This document shows, piece after piece, positions 8,097 through 17,197 of a stretch of DNA of 48,774 nucleotides; positions within the stretch are counted from its first letter, which is position 1; every line of letters begins with the position of its first letter. The DNA comes from Bacteroidota bacterium (GTDB taxonomy: Bacteria > Bacteroidota > Bacteroidia > Bacteroidales > VadinHA17), in contig JAKPDL010000077.1 in the NCBI GenBank assembly GCA_029552825.1, forward strand, positions 1-48,774. The letters are read 5' to 3'. Position numbers and translations under genes: made by a program. The notes below the pieces were generated by a model that worked only from the letters and a program-made list of their open reading frames with translations, made no database searches and was not told the DNA's origin.

Positions 8097-9875
8097 CTAT
8101 TTGCCGTATGCCGGGTCTTGCTGCAGTACACCTTTCTGGATGTCGAGCTGGTCCTGTGGCAATGGCCAGTAGTCGTCACGGTCAGGTTCGTAGACAGCAC
8201 CTGTCATAAAGCCTCTTACCCTTATATCGCGGGCAACATAGGCATCAAGAACTGGTTTGATAATGCCCCAGCGTCTCAGGTCGAAGAAGCGGTGACCTTC
8301 TGTGGCAAACTCAAGTCTGATTTCTTCCCTGACTGCCAGGCGGGCATTTTCTTTAGTATCGAATGGATACTGGCCTGGCACATCAGGATAAGGTTCGACT
8401 TTGTAGTTTGCTGCAGGAGCATTCCAGTCGACTGCACCGGCTGCAAGATTAAGAAGGTCCTTATATTGGGTTACACGACCCTTTATTGGTGTTGTGCTCT
8501 TTGCCCTGTTCCTGATCATGTTCACCAGCTGACGTGCATAATCGAGCTGGCCATCTTCCACGGCGCACTCTGCCCTCCAGAGAATAATATGGCTCAGACG
8601 GTACAATCTGAAGTTGAGTCCGTTATAGAAGCCTGTACCATAGGAGTTAAGAGCCTGCTCTGATTGTGCCTGCATGAACTTCTTGGTCATGAACGGGCCG
8701 CCATTACTCGGGTTTCTTATCCAAGGCTCGCCCGGGTGTATGCCCCATCCCTTGAAATCGATTCCACGGCGTGCGATGGTATAGTCAACACGCGGGTCAA
8801 GTAGATGGTCGGTAGGAATGAACTCATCCGTTCCCTTAAATTTAATGTCATTTGCAAGTGAGTCACGGGCAGCCGGGTCAAGAACAGGCAGGCCGTTTGC
8901 ATCAACCTGAAATGCCTCGAACAGGCTCTGAGAAGGCTGGTAGAATCCCCATCCTCCGCACGAAGCTGCACCTTTCTGGTGTTTTATTGCTCCTGCAAGA
9001 AGCATTCCAGTGTGACCCGTTGATGTAGTCGAACACTGTAGCTCGAATATTGACTCTGAATTGTTTTCGTGAGTCATGTCATAGTTCCAGCCGTATTCAC
9101 TTACAAGGCTGAACTTGCCGCTGTTCAGGATGTCATCCAGCAGGGGCTTTGCAAGGTTATACTCTCCCTGGTACATATGCACCTGAGCTTTAATAGCTTC
9201 GGCAGCATATTTGTGGATGCGGCCATTCTCACCTTTAGGCCTTGTGGTGGGAAGAAGGTTGATAGCTTCCTGAAGGTCAGCCTCAATCTCATCCCAGCAT
9301 GGTGAGTTGTTGGGTACTTCTTCAGGCTTTACATCTCCGAGTTCCTTCTGAGTTTTAATATATGGAATCTTTTCGAAGATTTTGTTTGCCTGGAAGTGGA
9401 ACCATGCCCTCAGAGCTTTTGCTTCGCCTTCTATTTCTTTAGCCCTGGCCTCAGGAATAGGATTAGCGCCTGCCTGTGTTTTCCACAAGTATTCAAGAAC
9501 AAGGTTACAGGAGGCAACGCCATTGTAGCAATCCCTCCATCTCTCGCGCATGTACGGGTTTGAAGGAAGACATTCCCATCTTTCGACATCATTAAATGGC
9601 GTCTGGTCGCCAGGTTCTGTGCCTTTATAGCAGTCGTCCGAAGCACCACTGCCATAAGTCCAATCTGTTCCCATTGCAGAACCGAATATTGACCTTCCCT
9701 TGGTTGCCTGATAAGCAGAGGTCAGAAGGTATTCAACACCTGTCGGGGATTCAAGAACAGAACCTATTGCTGTTCCGTAAGGCTCCTTAGTAAGAAACTC
9801 TTCACTGCATGAATAAATAAGCATCAGGCCTGTGACAAACAGTATGCTCAAAAATAAACTTACAATTCTTTTCAT
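8097..9875 (-). CDS. SusD/RagB-family outer-membrane glycan-binding lipoprotein
   Basis: 592 residues starting at MKRIVSLFLS; the frame is open further upstream but that extension overlaps susC and lacks a signal. The lipoprotein signal ends LIYSC, followed by SEEFLTKEPYG, a typical SusD N-terminus. The protein then shows the helical SusD architecture, with a C-terminal half ending in the usual REEIRLEFATEGHRFFDLRRWG and YWPLPQDQLD motifs. SusD proteins form the lid of the SusC channel and bind oligosaccharides at the cell surface. It lies 26 bases after susC and is co-transcribed with it. The substrate is inferred from the neighbours to be an arabinose-containing glycan. Confidence 0.95.
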   Translation of the reverse strand: MKRIVSLFLSILFVTGLMLIYSCSEEFLTKEPYGTAIGSVLESPTGVEYLLTSAYQATKGRSIFGSAMGTDWTYGSGASDDCYKGTEPGDQTPFNDVERWECLPSNPYMRERWRDCYNGVASCNLVLEYLWKTQAGANPIPEARAKEIEGEAKALRAWFHFQANKIFEKIPYIKTQKELGDVKPEEVPNNSPCWDEIEADLQEAINLLPTTRPKGENGRIHKYAAEAIKAQVHMYQGEYNLAKPLLDDILNSGKFSLVSEYGWNYDMTHENNSESIFELQCSTTSTGHTGMLLAGAIKHQKGAASCGGWGFYQPSQSLFEAFQVDANGLPVLDPAARDSLANDIKFKGTDEFIPTDHLLDPRVDYTIARRGIDFKGWGIHPGEPWIRNPSNGGPFMTKKFMQAQSEQALNSYGTGFYNGLNFRLYRLSHIILWRAECAVEDGQLDYARQLVNMIRNRAKSTTPIKGRVTQYKDLLNLAAGAVDWNAPAANYKVEPYPDVPGQYPFDTKENARLAVREEIRLEFATEGHRFFDLRRWGIIKPVLDAYVARDIRVRGFMTGAVYEPDRDDYWPLPQDQLDIQKGVLQQDPAYGK

Positions 9876-9901
9876 ATCTTTCTTTATTAAAGATTTACAA
9901 A

Positions 9902-12900
9902 TTACAAACCAAAGGAAATACCGAAAATAAACTGTTTCGGTGTAGGCCATGCACCTGAGTCAATTCCCATGTTGATTCCAACCGCGGAGATTTCAGGATC
10001 AAGTCCGGTATACTTCGTTAAAGTAAACAGGTTCGTACCCTGGAAGTAAACCTGCAGATTGCTGAGTTTGTTCTTCAGTAACCTGTTCAGGTCATATCCA
10101 ACTCTTAATGACCTTAAACGCAAATATGAACCGTCCTCAACGAAGAATGTAGAAGGCTCCTGGTGACGGGAGTCATTTGAGTAAATAATAGGCATTGTTG
10201 CTTTTGAATTGTCACCGTTTAGGTACGGGCTTCCCCATGATTCATAGAGCCTTTTCTTCGACTTACCCGATGGGAACTGTGTAAAGTCAATGAAACGGCG
10301 TACATAGTTCACAATTTCATTTCCGTAGGAGGCATAGAAGTTTGCATTGACATATAATCCTTTATATTCAACGTCAAGTGTCAAGCCTGCTGTGAAATCA
10401 GGATGTGGTGAACCGATGTAGGTTCTGTCGTTCGAATCTATATATCCGTTCCCGTCAACATCCTTGTATTTGAAGCTTCCGGGTGCATTGTAATTTCCGG
10501 TTGCACCGAATGCTTTTGGCCATGCGTCAACCTCAGCCTGATCCAGGAAGATACCCTCGCATACCCATCCAAAGAATTCGGGGAATGCTCTGCCCGATTG
10601 TGTTCTTGTATATATCTTTTCACGGTAGGTACTGCCCTGGTAGAAGTCGGTGGCAACATCTGTGAGCCTTACAACTTCATTTTTATAGGTTGTAAACACC
10701 ACGTCAGCACTGTACCTGAGGTCTCCGCCGAGAGCACTATTGGAATAGCCTAACTGGAGGTCAATACCGGTATTCTTCATTTCACCTATATTGATTGATG
10801 GTGAAGACACGTTACCAACAACAAGCGGAATCTGTTTCGGATAGAGCATGTCGCTTGTAGTTTTCTGCCACAAATCAAGATTAATTGTAAGGTTTTTCAG
10901 AATAGTAGCATCAATACCTATATTGGTTGTTGTTGACTTCTCCCATTTCACTTTGGTATTACCCAGTGATGACAGATAGAAACCGGTAGTTCCGAGTGTT
11001 GTATTGGAGCCATCAAATGGATAAGCTCCGTAAACTGTTCCTGATGTTCCGGTAGTAAACTGAGTAAAGCTGTTGTAGTTACCCATACGGTCGTTACCAA
11101 CAACACCGTAACCTACGCGGAGTTTAAGGTCGGTCAGCCAGCTTGATGTTGCAGCCATAAAGCTTTCCTGGGTGATTCTCCATCCGAGTGAGACAGCAGG
11201 GAAGATACCGTATTTCTTTTCCCCGAAGCGTGAAGAACCATCACGGCGTACAACACCCTCTAACAGATACTTGTCGGCAAATGAATAGTTGATACGTCCG
11301 AAAATTGAGAAGAGGCTGTTTTCACCGTAAGGAGCACCTGAGTTGGTAATGTCGCGCAGACCTGTATTCATCGTCATGTACTGTGTGGCATCGAATGAGA
11401 ACAGGTTTCTTGATGCTGAGAAAGATATACCTTCAGTATCATAGGCTTCAGTACCTGCAATTACCTTAAGGTTATGCTGACCGAAGATAATAGAGTACTC
11501 GGCAGTGTTGGTCCATGTCCAGTTAACGCCTGTCCCTGCAGAATAGCCAAGGTAATCATATGTGCCTCTTTCTGCATGGGCAACCTCAACATAGTTAATA
11601 TTGTTTGAGAAGTAGGAGTTGTAGTTAACACCTATACGCGACTGGATTGACAGACCTTTCAGAATATTAAACCTAATAAAGGCATTGCCACTGAGGTTAA
11701 GGCTCTTTGTATAATCCCACTGATTTTTGTCAAGCAGGAAGATAGGGTTCTGTGCATTACCGAGGTCTCCTGCCCTGGTACCTGCGTAAGTTTTCCCTGA
11801 GATATCAAATACCGGAATTATCGGTGGAATTCTGTAGCACCACGATACTATTGAGCTCTCGGAGTTATCATTGCCTGTATAACCGTAGTTATATGTATAA
11901 TTACCTCCGATTGTTGTACCAAGGTCTATCCATTTGGCAGGGCTGGTGTTTACAGTTGTCCTGAAGTTAAGCCTGTTGTAGCCGGTGTATTTAAAGATAC
12001 CGTCATCCTGGAGGTAACCGAGCAGGAATGCATAGGTTGTATTTTGTGTACCACCGGCAACATCAATCTGAAGATCTCTGTAAGTGCCGTTACGTGTTGC
12101 TTCCTTGAACCAGTCGGTACCTATCTTGTTTGCTTTTGTGATAAGATATGTATCGGTTCCGTCCTGCCATGAGAGTTTGTTATCGTAAAGGCTTGGGTCT
12201 GTTCCGGGGTCACCTTCTTTTGCACCGGCAGGGAAGATATAATCAGGGATTACAGGTGTAGGCCCGGTTCCATACTGTTTATGGTTTGGTGAAAGACCTG
12301 CATTTTTGAACTCCAGCCAGAGCATTTCACCGTATTCCTGGGTATTCAGAAGGTCATAGAATTTTGAACTGTGCGTGATACCCTGCATATAATTTACATT
12401 CAGTGAAACTTTCTGGTTCTTGCGGCCTGATTTTGTTGTTATCAGAACCACGCCGTTTGCAGCACGTGCACCGTAGATTGACATTGCTGCTGCGTCTTTC
12501 AGAATGGTTATTGACTCAACGTCGTTAGGTGCATAAGTGCCACCTGGTACGCCATCAACAACATAGAGCGGGCTGGCATCGTTAATGGTTGTCATACCAC
12601 GTATTCTGATGTTGGCTCCGGCACCGGGGGTGTGGGCGTTGAGGATCATCACACCTGCAACCTTACCCTGCAGACGCTGTATTGCACTTGCAGATGTCTG
12701 CGTTGCCAGCGCTGTTGCATTAACAGTTGAAACAGCACCTGTAAGGGTCTTTCTTGCCTGTGTTGAATAACCTATCACAACTACTTCATCCAGAGCAGAC
12801 ACAGCTTCCACCAGTACAACATCAATAACACTCAGGTCGCCTACTGTTTTCTCCTGTGTGACAAAACCAACAAACGAGAAAGTCAATACAGAAGCAGGAC

Positions 12901-13189
12901 CTGCAACATTGATCTGGTATCGTCCGTCTGCATCTGAGATGGTACCATTGGTTGTACCTTTTTCAATGATATTTACACCCGGCAGGGGATTCCCTGCAGC
13001 GTCAGTAATCCTGCCTGTGACCCTTTTCTGCTGCATAAAACTCCCTGCATAGTTTCCGTCATCAGCCGCTGATGAAGCGAAAACAGGCATGGCCATCGCA
13101 AGCAACATGAAAAGTGCCACAAGTTTTAAGGCAAAGTTAATCCCTAACATTGCCCTAAACCGGAAATTTCGCAGTACTTCTTTTGTCAT
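9902..13189 (-). CDS. SusC/RagA-family TonB-dependent transporter
   Basis: 1095 residues. After a signal sequence (hydrophobic LVALFMLLAMAMPVFA, about residues 24-39) comes a carboxypeptidase-regulatory-like domain (VTGRITDAAGNPLPGVNI, about residues 56-135). The plug follows (DEVVVIGYSTQ and GVVLITTKSG), then a beta-barrel ending in FIFGISFGL with a C-terminal aromatic-type anchor. SusC proteins import oligosaccharides across the outer membrane with energy from TonB-ExbBD. It is paired with susD downstream. No SusR, HTCS or ECF-sigma/anti-sigma regulator is encoded nearby, so regulation must come from elsewhere. A good promoter and a long leader precede it. Confidence 0.96.
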   Translation of the reverse strand: MTKEVLRNFRFRAMLGINFALKLVALFMLLAMAMPVFASSAADDGNYAGSFMQQKRVTGRITDAAGNPLPGVNIIEKGTTNGTISDADGRYQINVAGPASVLTFSFVGFVTQEKTVGDLSVIDVVLVEAVSALDEVVVIGYSTQARKTLTGAVSTVNATALATQTSASAIQRLQGKVAGVMILNAHTPGAGANIRIRGMTTINDASPLYVVDGVPGGTYAPNDVESITILKDAAAMSIYGARAANGVVLITTKSGRKNQKVSLNVNYMQGITHSSKFYDLLNTQEYGEMLWLEFKNAGLSPNHKQYGTGPTPVIPDYIFPAGAKEGDPGTDPSLYDNKLSWQDGTDTYLITKANKIGTDWFKEATRNGTYRDLQIDVAGGTQNTTYAFLLGYLQDDGIFKYTGYNRLNFRTTVNTSPAKWIDLGTTIGGNYTYNYGYTGNDNSESSIVSWCYRIPPIIPVFDISGKTYAGTRAGDLGNAQNPIFLLDKNQWDYTKSLNLSGNAFIRFNILKGLSIQSRIGVNYNSYFSNNINYVEVAHAERGTYDYLGYSAGTGVNWTWTNTAEYSIIFGQHNLKVIAGTEAYDTEGISFSASRNLFSFDATQYMTMNTGLRDITNSGAPYGENSLFSIFGRINYSFADKYLLEGVVRRDGSSRFGEKKYGIFPAVSLGWRITQESFMAATSSWLTDLKLRVGYGVVGNDRMGNYNSFTQFTTGTSGTVYGAYPFDGSNTTLGTTGFYLSSLGNTKVKWEKSTTTNIGIDATILKNLTINLDLWQKTTSDMLYPKQIPLVVGNVSSPSINIGEMKNTGIDLQLGYSNSALGGDLRYSADVVFTTYKNEVVRLTDVATDFYQGSTYREKIYTRTQSGRAFPEFFGWVCEGIFLDQAEVDAWPKAFGATGNYNAPGSFKYKDVDGNGYIDSNDRTYIGSPHPDFTAGLTLDVEYKGLYVNANFYASYGNEIVNYVRRFIDFTQFPSGKSKKRLYESWGSPYLNGDNSKATMPIIYSNDSRHQEPSTFFVEDGSYLRLRSLRVGYDLNRLLKNKLSNLQVYFQGTNLFTLTKYTGLDPEISAVGINMGIDSGAWPTPKQFIFGISFGL

Positions 13190-13431
13190 ACATCTATAGA
13201 TTAAAAGATTACTATTTTAATTTTTTAAAAAAACTTAATTGCTCCTCCTTTAAAGGGGAGTGCTGAAAAGAAGATTAATTTTTTTTGGGAAAAATTGCGG
13301 CAAACAATGAATTCTTGTTTGCCATTGAAGTGCTTGGTTCGGTTTTCTTCATAGGCATCAGGGTTTTAAGGTTAGTAATAAGGGTCAATCAAAATCTCCA
13401 TTATTTCTTATGGAGAGCACCCAAAATTAAT
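13190..13431 (-). promoter_or_regulatory. Long 5' leader of susC, possibly regulatory
   Basis: If transcription starts just after the promoter at 13432-13463, the susC mRNA has about 235 bases before its ATG. Two short hairpins can be drawn: CTCCAT/ATGGAG arms at 13407-13426 near the predicted start of the RNA, and a CTCCTTT/AAAGGGGAG element at about 13245-13260, some 55 bases before the ATG. I do not recognise a known riboswitch. Long leaders before susC genes in Bacteroidota are sometimes targets of small antisense RNAs. Confidence 0.35.
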
Positions 13432-13463
13432 AAAATTTTAATCAAAATAAAACAGTTAACAAA
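13432..13463 (-). promoter_or_regulatory. Promoter of the susC-susD operon
   Basis: Read on the minus strand: TTTG at 13463-13460, a 20-base spacer, then TAATTTTG at 13439-13432. Both boxes match the Bacteroidota consensus exactly and the spacer is in the preferred range. It lies just before the stop codon of the gene at 13477 and points towards susC, so it marks a new transcription unit separate from the operon upstream. Confidence 0.7.
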
Positions 13464-13476
13464 TTTTAACACTTTA

Positions 13477-15282
13477 TTAATAAAAGTGGAAATAGAACCA
13501 GTATGTATTTCCGAACTCTGACTCCATTTTGTCTTTTGTCAGCGCTGCTCTTTGTCGCAGTGCCGAATAGGTGGCTACATACCGGCTGAAACGTTCGGTT
13601 GTTGCATAGCTGACAGCTAATCCTTTCATGTCAGGCATTACCCTTTTGCTGTTATAATATATCATTACCGCTTCTTCTATATGTCGCGGGAGCTTTGTAT
13701 AGCCCAGTTCTTTCATTTTTGGAATGTTCATCACTGCAGTTTCAACATCCTTGCTCAGAAGAAGCCATGCCATAAGGTATTCAAAAGCCCTCCTGTTCCC
13801 CGGATTTGATTCAACCAGCAGAGGAAGGTTTTCCTCAGGCGAATCGAGAAAGATAAAAAAGTTGTCATGCGGCATAATCTCTATCTTTTTACCCAGAACC
13901 GGATCGGTCTTTATGCTGGTGGTATCCACAGTAAACTTTTCGTAATCTTCAGCCCATCTTTTGTAAAATAGAGTTTTCTTCAGAATACCTATATATTTTT
14001 TAGCCATTCTTGAATTTCCATTTATTATATTCGTTTTAACCAGCATCTTGAGGTTATGAGGTCTGTAACCATACACAACAAGTTCCTCATAAGCCCAGCG
14101 GTGAGCTTCATTGATTAGCCCTATTGCATAGAATACATGGGAACCCCAGTTGAGATGCTCGTCGTCCCATGGTAAAAACAATGATTTTACCCCAAAATCC
14201 TGATGGCTGAAAAACATCCTCTCACATAACTGGTCAGTCTCAGTGAGAGATACATTGTAAAAGTACTGACCAATAAGATTTCTGGAAGGATACTTCTCAT
14301 AATACGTTACAGCTTCGCTCCATTTTTCATCAAACACCAGCTTTTCAAGATTGATAACTCTTGCAACATCGGGATTGTACCTGGTTATCAGCATTATTCC
14401 TGCCAGAATATAGATAAATGCAGGAATTGCATACCGCAGAATTTTCAGAGCAGGCTTCATCGTTTTCCAAGAACCGGGAACATAACTGACGGCGGGATAC
14501 AATATTACAAACCCGTTAAGAAAAACTGTTAAATATCTGTGTGTTGTATTGTTCACAGATGGCAGGGGATAAGTCAGAAGCTGTTTAAGAGGGATAAGAA
14601 ATATCTTACTTTCAGAAACAATTAGCAAAACTCCGGTCAGAGCTGCAATCAGCAAAGTATAATATAATTTACGAATGCCTTTCGAATAGAACAGGGTATA
14701 AATAATATACAATCCAGCAAAAATAAATGCATAAGCTCCAGTTATATAATAAAATAACGGGTATATGATTAATGTTGCAACCTGTACTTTCCGGCTTTCG
14801 GACGATGAAGCAAAAAGAAAGTAGAGGAGAACCAGAAGATATCCCAGGTTATATGTCATTGTATGATAATAATGCGACTGCATTAGAAAGAGCGCTAATG
14901 ATGGGATCAGCAGTAAAACAATAGAATATAAGTTTCCGGTTTTAAGCCTGCGGTTAACGAAATGGAGTACAACAGCAGGAAGGCTCAGTATTAATGACAG
15001 AATAATAGAACCTGTTAGTGTACTGAAATAGAATTGTGTAAAAAATTCTCCCGCTAATTCAAGCGGCCCTCCGGGTTTTACAAAGAACTTGCTTAAGAAA
15101 TCAGGGAGATAGACGAAAAGATGTTGTTGTTCCTGAAAAAAAAGTATATAACTGCCGGCACTGATAAAGAAAACAAAAGAAGAGATGAAAAAGACTGCAA
15201 TAAAAAGCCACACATCGAATTCGTTAAATTTGCCTGATATGCTTCTGCTTTTCTGCATTTTTCTGAAAATTTTTTCATTCAT
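13477..15282 (-). CDS. Polytopic membrane protein, DUF6057-like
   Basis: 601 residues from the ATG at 15282; a second in-frame ATG five codons upstream is also possible, and both overlap the end of the previous gene by a few bases. The N-terminal half (to about residue 300) is strongly hydrophobic with roughly nine to eleven membrane helices. The C-terminal half is soluble and helix-rich, looks repeat-like, and ends YWFYFHFY. I believe it belongs to the Bacteroidota family DUF6057, whose function is unknown. It is the last gene of a four-gene operon with the haem-site propeller lipoprotein, so it may work with that protein in the envelope. Confidence 0.6.
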   Translation of the reverse strand: MNEKIFRKMQKSRSISGKFNEFDVWLFIAVFFISSFVFFISAGSYILFFQEQQHLFVYLPDFLSKFFVKPGGPLELAGEFFTQFYFSTLTGSIILSLILSLPAVVLHFVNRRLKTGNLYSIVLLLIPSLALFLMQSHYYHTMTYNLGYLLVLLYFLFASSSESRKVQVATLIIYPLFYYITGAYAFIFAGLYIIYTLFYSKGIRKLYYTLLIAALTGVLLIVSESKIFLIPLKQLLTYPLPSVNNTTHRYLTVFLNGFVILYPAVSYVPGSWKTMKPALKILRYAIPAFIYILAGIMLITRYNPDVARVINLEKLVFDEKWSEAVTYYEKYPSRNLIGQYFYNVSLTETDQLCERMFFSHQDFGVKSLFLPWDDEHLNWGSHVFYAIGLINEAHRWAYEELVVYGYRPHNLKMLVKTNIINGNSRMAKKYIGILKKTLFYKRWAEDYEKFTVDTTSIKTDPVLGKKIEIMPHDNFFIFLDSPEENLPLLVESNPGNRRAFEYLMAWLLLSKDVETAVMNIPKMKELGYTKLPRHIEEAVMIYYNSKRVMPDMKGLAVSYATTERFSRYVATYSALRQRAALTKDKMESEFGNTYWFYFHFY

Positions 15283-16861
15283 GGATAGGTCTTTCACCCG
15301 GATTTCTTTTCATTTCTGCTCTTTCTTTTTTCCATTCAGGCAGCGAATCAGCCAGGTTTTCAGCAATGGCCCTTACAGACTGGCTTTTTGAGGAAACCAC
15401 GAAGTCGCGTGGGTCCACTTTTATCTTTCCGTTTACAGGCTGAGGAAGGTTGAACGATTCGAGCATGGTAATATACCTTTCGGGGTCCTTCTGCGGTAGA
15501 ACAAAAGGTTTTCCCGTATTGCCCCGGCTGTCGAAATAGACATAGAATGGTCTGGAACTTCTTCCGTCGAGCCTTTTACTGCTGAATACAAGCCACCTGC
15601 CATTCGATGACCATTCATGCCAGCTCTCCGTTTCCTCACTGTTGATATCCATTTTTTTTAATTCTCCTGTCTGCAGGTTTAATATGTAAAGGTCGGCTTC
15701 ACGATGCCATATGGGGAAAGTTCCGTGAGCGGCAAGTGTAAAAACAATAAAATTTCCATCGGGGGATACTCTCGGGAATGATACGCTTTTGCCTTCTGCT
15801 GCTGCATCATACACCATTTCAGTTTTTCCGTAAACACCAGTTTCGGGGTTAAAGGGCACTCTTACAAGGCTGTATTTTATGAGCTCCATTTTTTCAGGGT
15901 CACGCCATGGTTCTTCCACATTCTGGGGTGCCCTGCAGAAATACAGGTATCGCCCGTCATCCGACCAGCATGGAAAAGTCTCGAGATACTTTGTGGTGTC
16001 ATCATCACGCACCATCGTAATACTGTTCTTCTCCATGTTGTAAATGATTAAATCAGAGACGAGGTCGAAGACTTCAATACTTTTTGAAGGGTTGGCATAA
16101 AAGGTCTGCCTTACCTGATTGGAAGAGAAAGCAATATATTTTCCTGATGGATGCCATGAAGGATATGTGGCACTACCAGGCATGGGGTCAATTTTAAGAT
16201 CTTTCCTCTCGATTTTTCCGTCACTAACAACATAGGTTCCTCCTTTTGAGCCTCTTACATGTACCATAAACCTGTCGGGGCGGTTGTTGCAGAAAGAGTG
16301 GCAGTTAATGCAGTTCATGTCGAGAACCTGGTTCTCGATTATTGATTTTTCACTGAAGTTTTCGACACATCTCTGGACTATTCTAAGGTTTGACCAGCAA
16401 TAATATCCCGGATAGATTAAACGGTACGCAAGATAAGAGTCAACAGGTTCAGGGGCCACATAAAAAGAAAAAGGTTGATATTCCTTTGTGATTTTGTCTT
16501 GTTCTCCGGATAAGAAGATTCTTACTGTTATTCTTCCGCCCATGCTGTTTCTGGTCAGCTTTCTCCATTTTTTCATCGGGAAACAGATTTTCCCGTTACC
16601 TGAACGGATTTTAATTTTATAATCTCCTTTTTCCGATTCAGCAACTACAAAAAACCGCCTGCCGTTCTCCCTGACAATGAAATTCAAAGGTGCAATGTTG
16701 GGAGGTATTGTGACATTTATATAGTCAGGTTCAATAACAGGGAGGCTGTTTATTTTCTGAAAGTTCTCATTTGTCATTGCTTCACATCCGGCAAGGAGCA
16801 ATAATATAACCAGAAAAACCGGCTGAATAACTTTGTATTTAATATTAATAATGCCTGTCAT
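15275..16861 (-). CDS. Beta-propeller (PD40/TolB-like) lipoprotein with a c-type haem motif
   Basis: 528 residues from MTGIINIKYK; an upstream in-frame ATG at 16996 would overlap the neighbour and lacks a signal. The lipoprotein signal ends LLLLAGC. Residues Cys184-Ile-Asn-Cys187-His188 form a CXXCH covalent haem-binding motif. From about residue 220 on there are propeller blades with the PD40 pattern: YPSWHPSGKYIAFSS, CWSDDGRYLYFC, RVSPDGNFIVFTL and EWSSNGRWLVFSS. A single haem on a propeller suggests electron transfer or haem-dependent binding in the periplasm, but no substrate can be inferred. It overlaps the next gene and follows a cysteine-rich mini membrane protein. Confidence 0.75.
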   Translation of the reverse strand: MTGIINIKYKVIQPVFLVILLLLAGCEAMTNENFQKINSLPVIEPDYINVTIPPNIAPLNFIVRENGRRFFVVAESEKGDYKIKIRSGNGKICFPMKKWRKLTRNSMGGRITVRIFLSGEQDKITKEYQPFSFYVAPEPVDSYLAYRLIYPGYYCWSNLRIVQRCVENFSEKSIIENQVLDMNCINCHSFCNNRPDRFMVHVRGSKGGTYVVSDGKIERKDLKIDPMPGSATYPSWHPSGKYIAFSSNQVRQTFYANPSKSIEVFDLVSDLIIYNMEKNSITMVRDDDTTKYLETFPCWSDDGRYLYFCRAPQNVEEPWRDPEKMELIKYSLVRVPFNPETGVYGKTEMVYDAAAEGKSVSFPRVSPDGNFIVFTLAAHGTFPIWHREADLYILNLQTGELKKMDINSEETESWHEWSSNGRWLVFSSKRLDGRSSRPFYVYFDSRGNTGKPFVLPQKDPERYITMLESFNLPQPVNGKIKVDPRDFVVSSKSQSVRAIAENLADSLPEWKKERAEMKRNPGERPIHE

Positions 16862-16941
16862 GCTCTCTTTATCATTGTGCCGGAACGGAATCTGAGCTGT
16901 AAAGTTAAAATAATAATCAAACAGTTGACATTTATTTTTAC

Positions 16942-17181
16942 CTACCAACATCCACAACGGCATGTGCGGGTGTCGTACTGATGGCAGAATGGGCATATTT
17001 TAGCCCAGAACCAGACTATGCTGAGCAAGGCATAGATTATGTAAATGACTGCCAGAGTAAAAGATAATTCCTTGATAATGATGAAACCGAGTATAAAAAG
17101 AATCAACGTCGGTACATTATCCAGTAAAATAAGCCATTGAGGGGTTTCTTCCGTATGGCAGTTATTTATGTTATTCCGCAT
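16942..17181 (-). CDS. Small two-helix membrane protein with a cysteine-rich tail
   Basis: 79 residues. Two hydrophobic segments (about residues 17-36 and 40-58) are followed by a short tail ICPFCHQYDTRTCRCGCW, with five cysteines in 17 residues and a histidine. This looks like a metal-binding or redox tail facing one side of the membrane. I do not recognise a named family. It lies 16 bases after the PQQ-like propeller gene and 80 bases before the CXXCH lipoprotein gene, in the same orientation, so a link with haem or metal handling for these proteins is a reasonable guess. Confidence 0.7.
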   Translation of the reverse strand: MRNNINNCHTEETPQWLILLDNVPTLILFILGFIIIKELSFTLAVIYIIYALLSIVWFWAKICPFCHQYDTRTCRCGCW

Positions 17182-17197
17182 TATGTGGTTGAATGTT

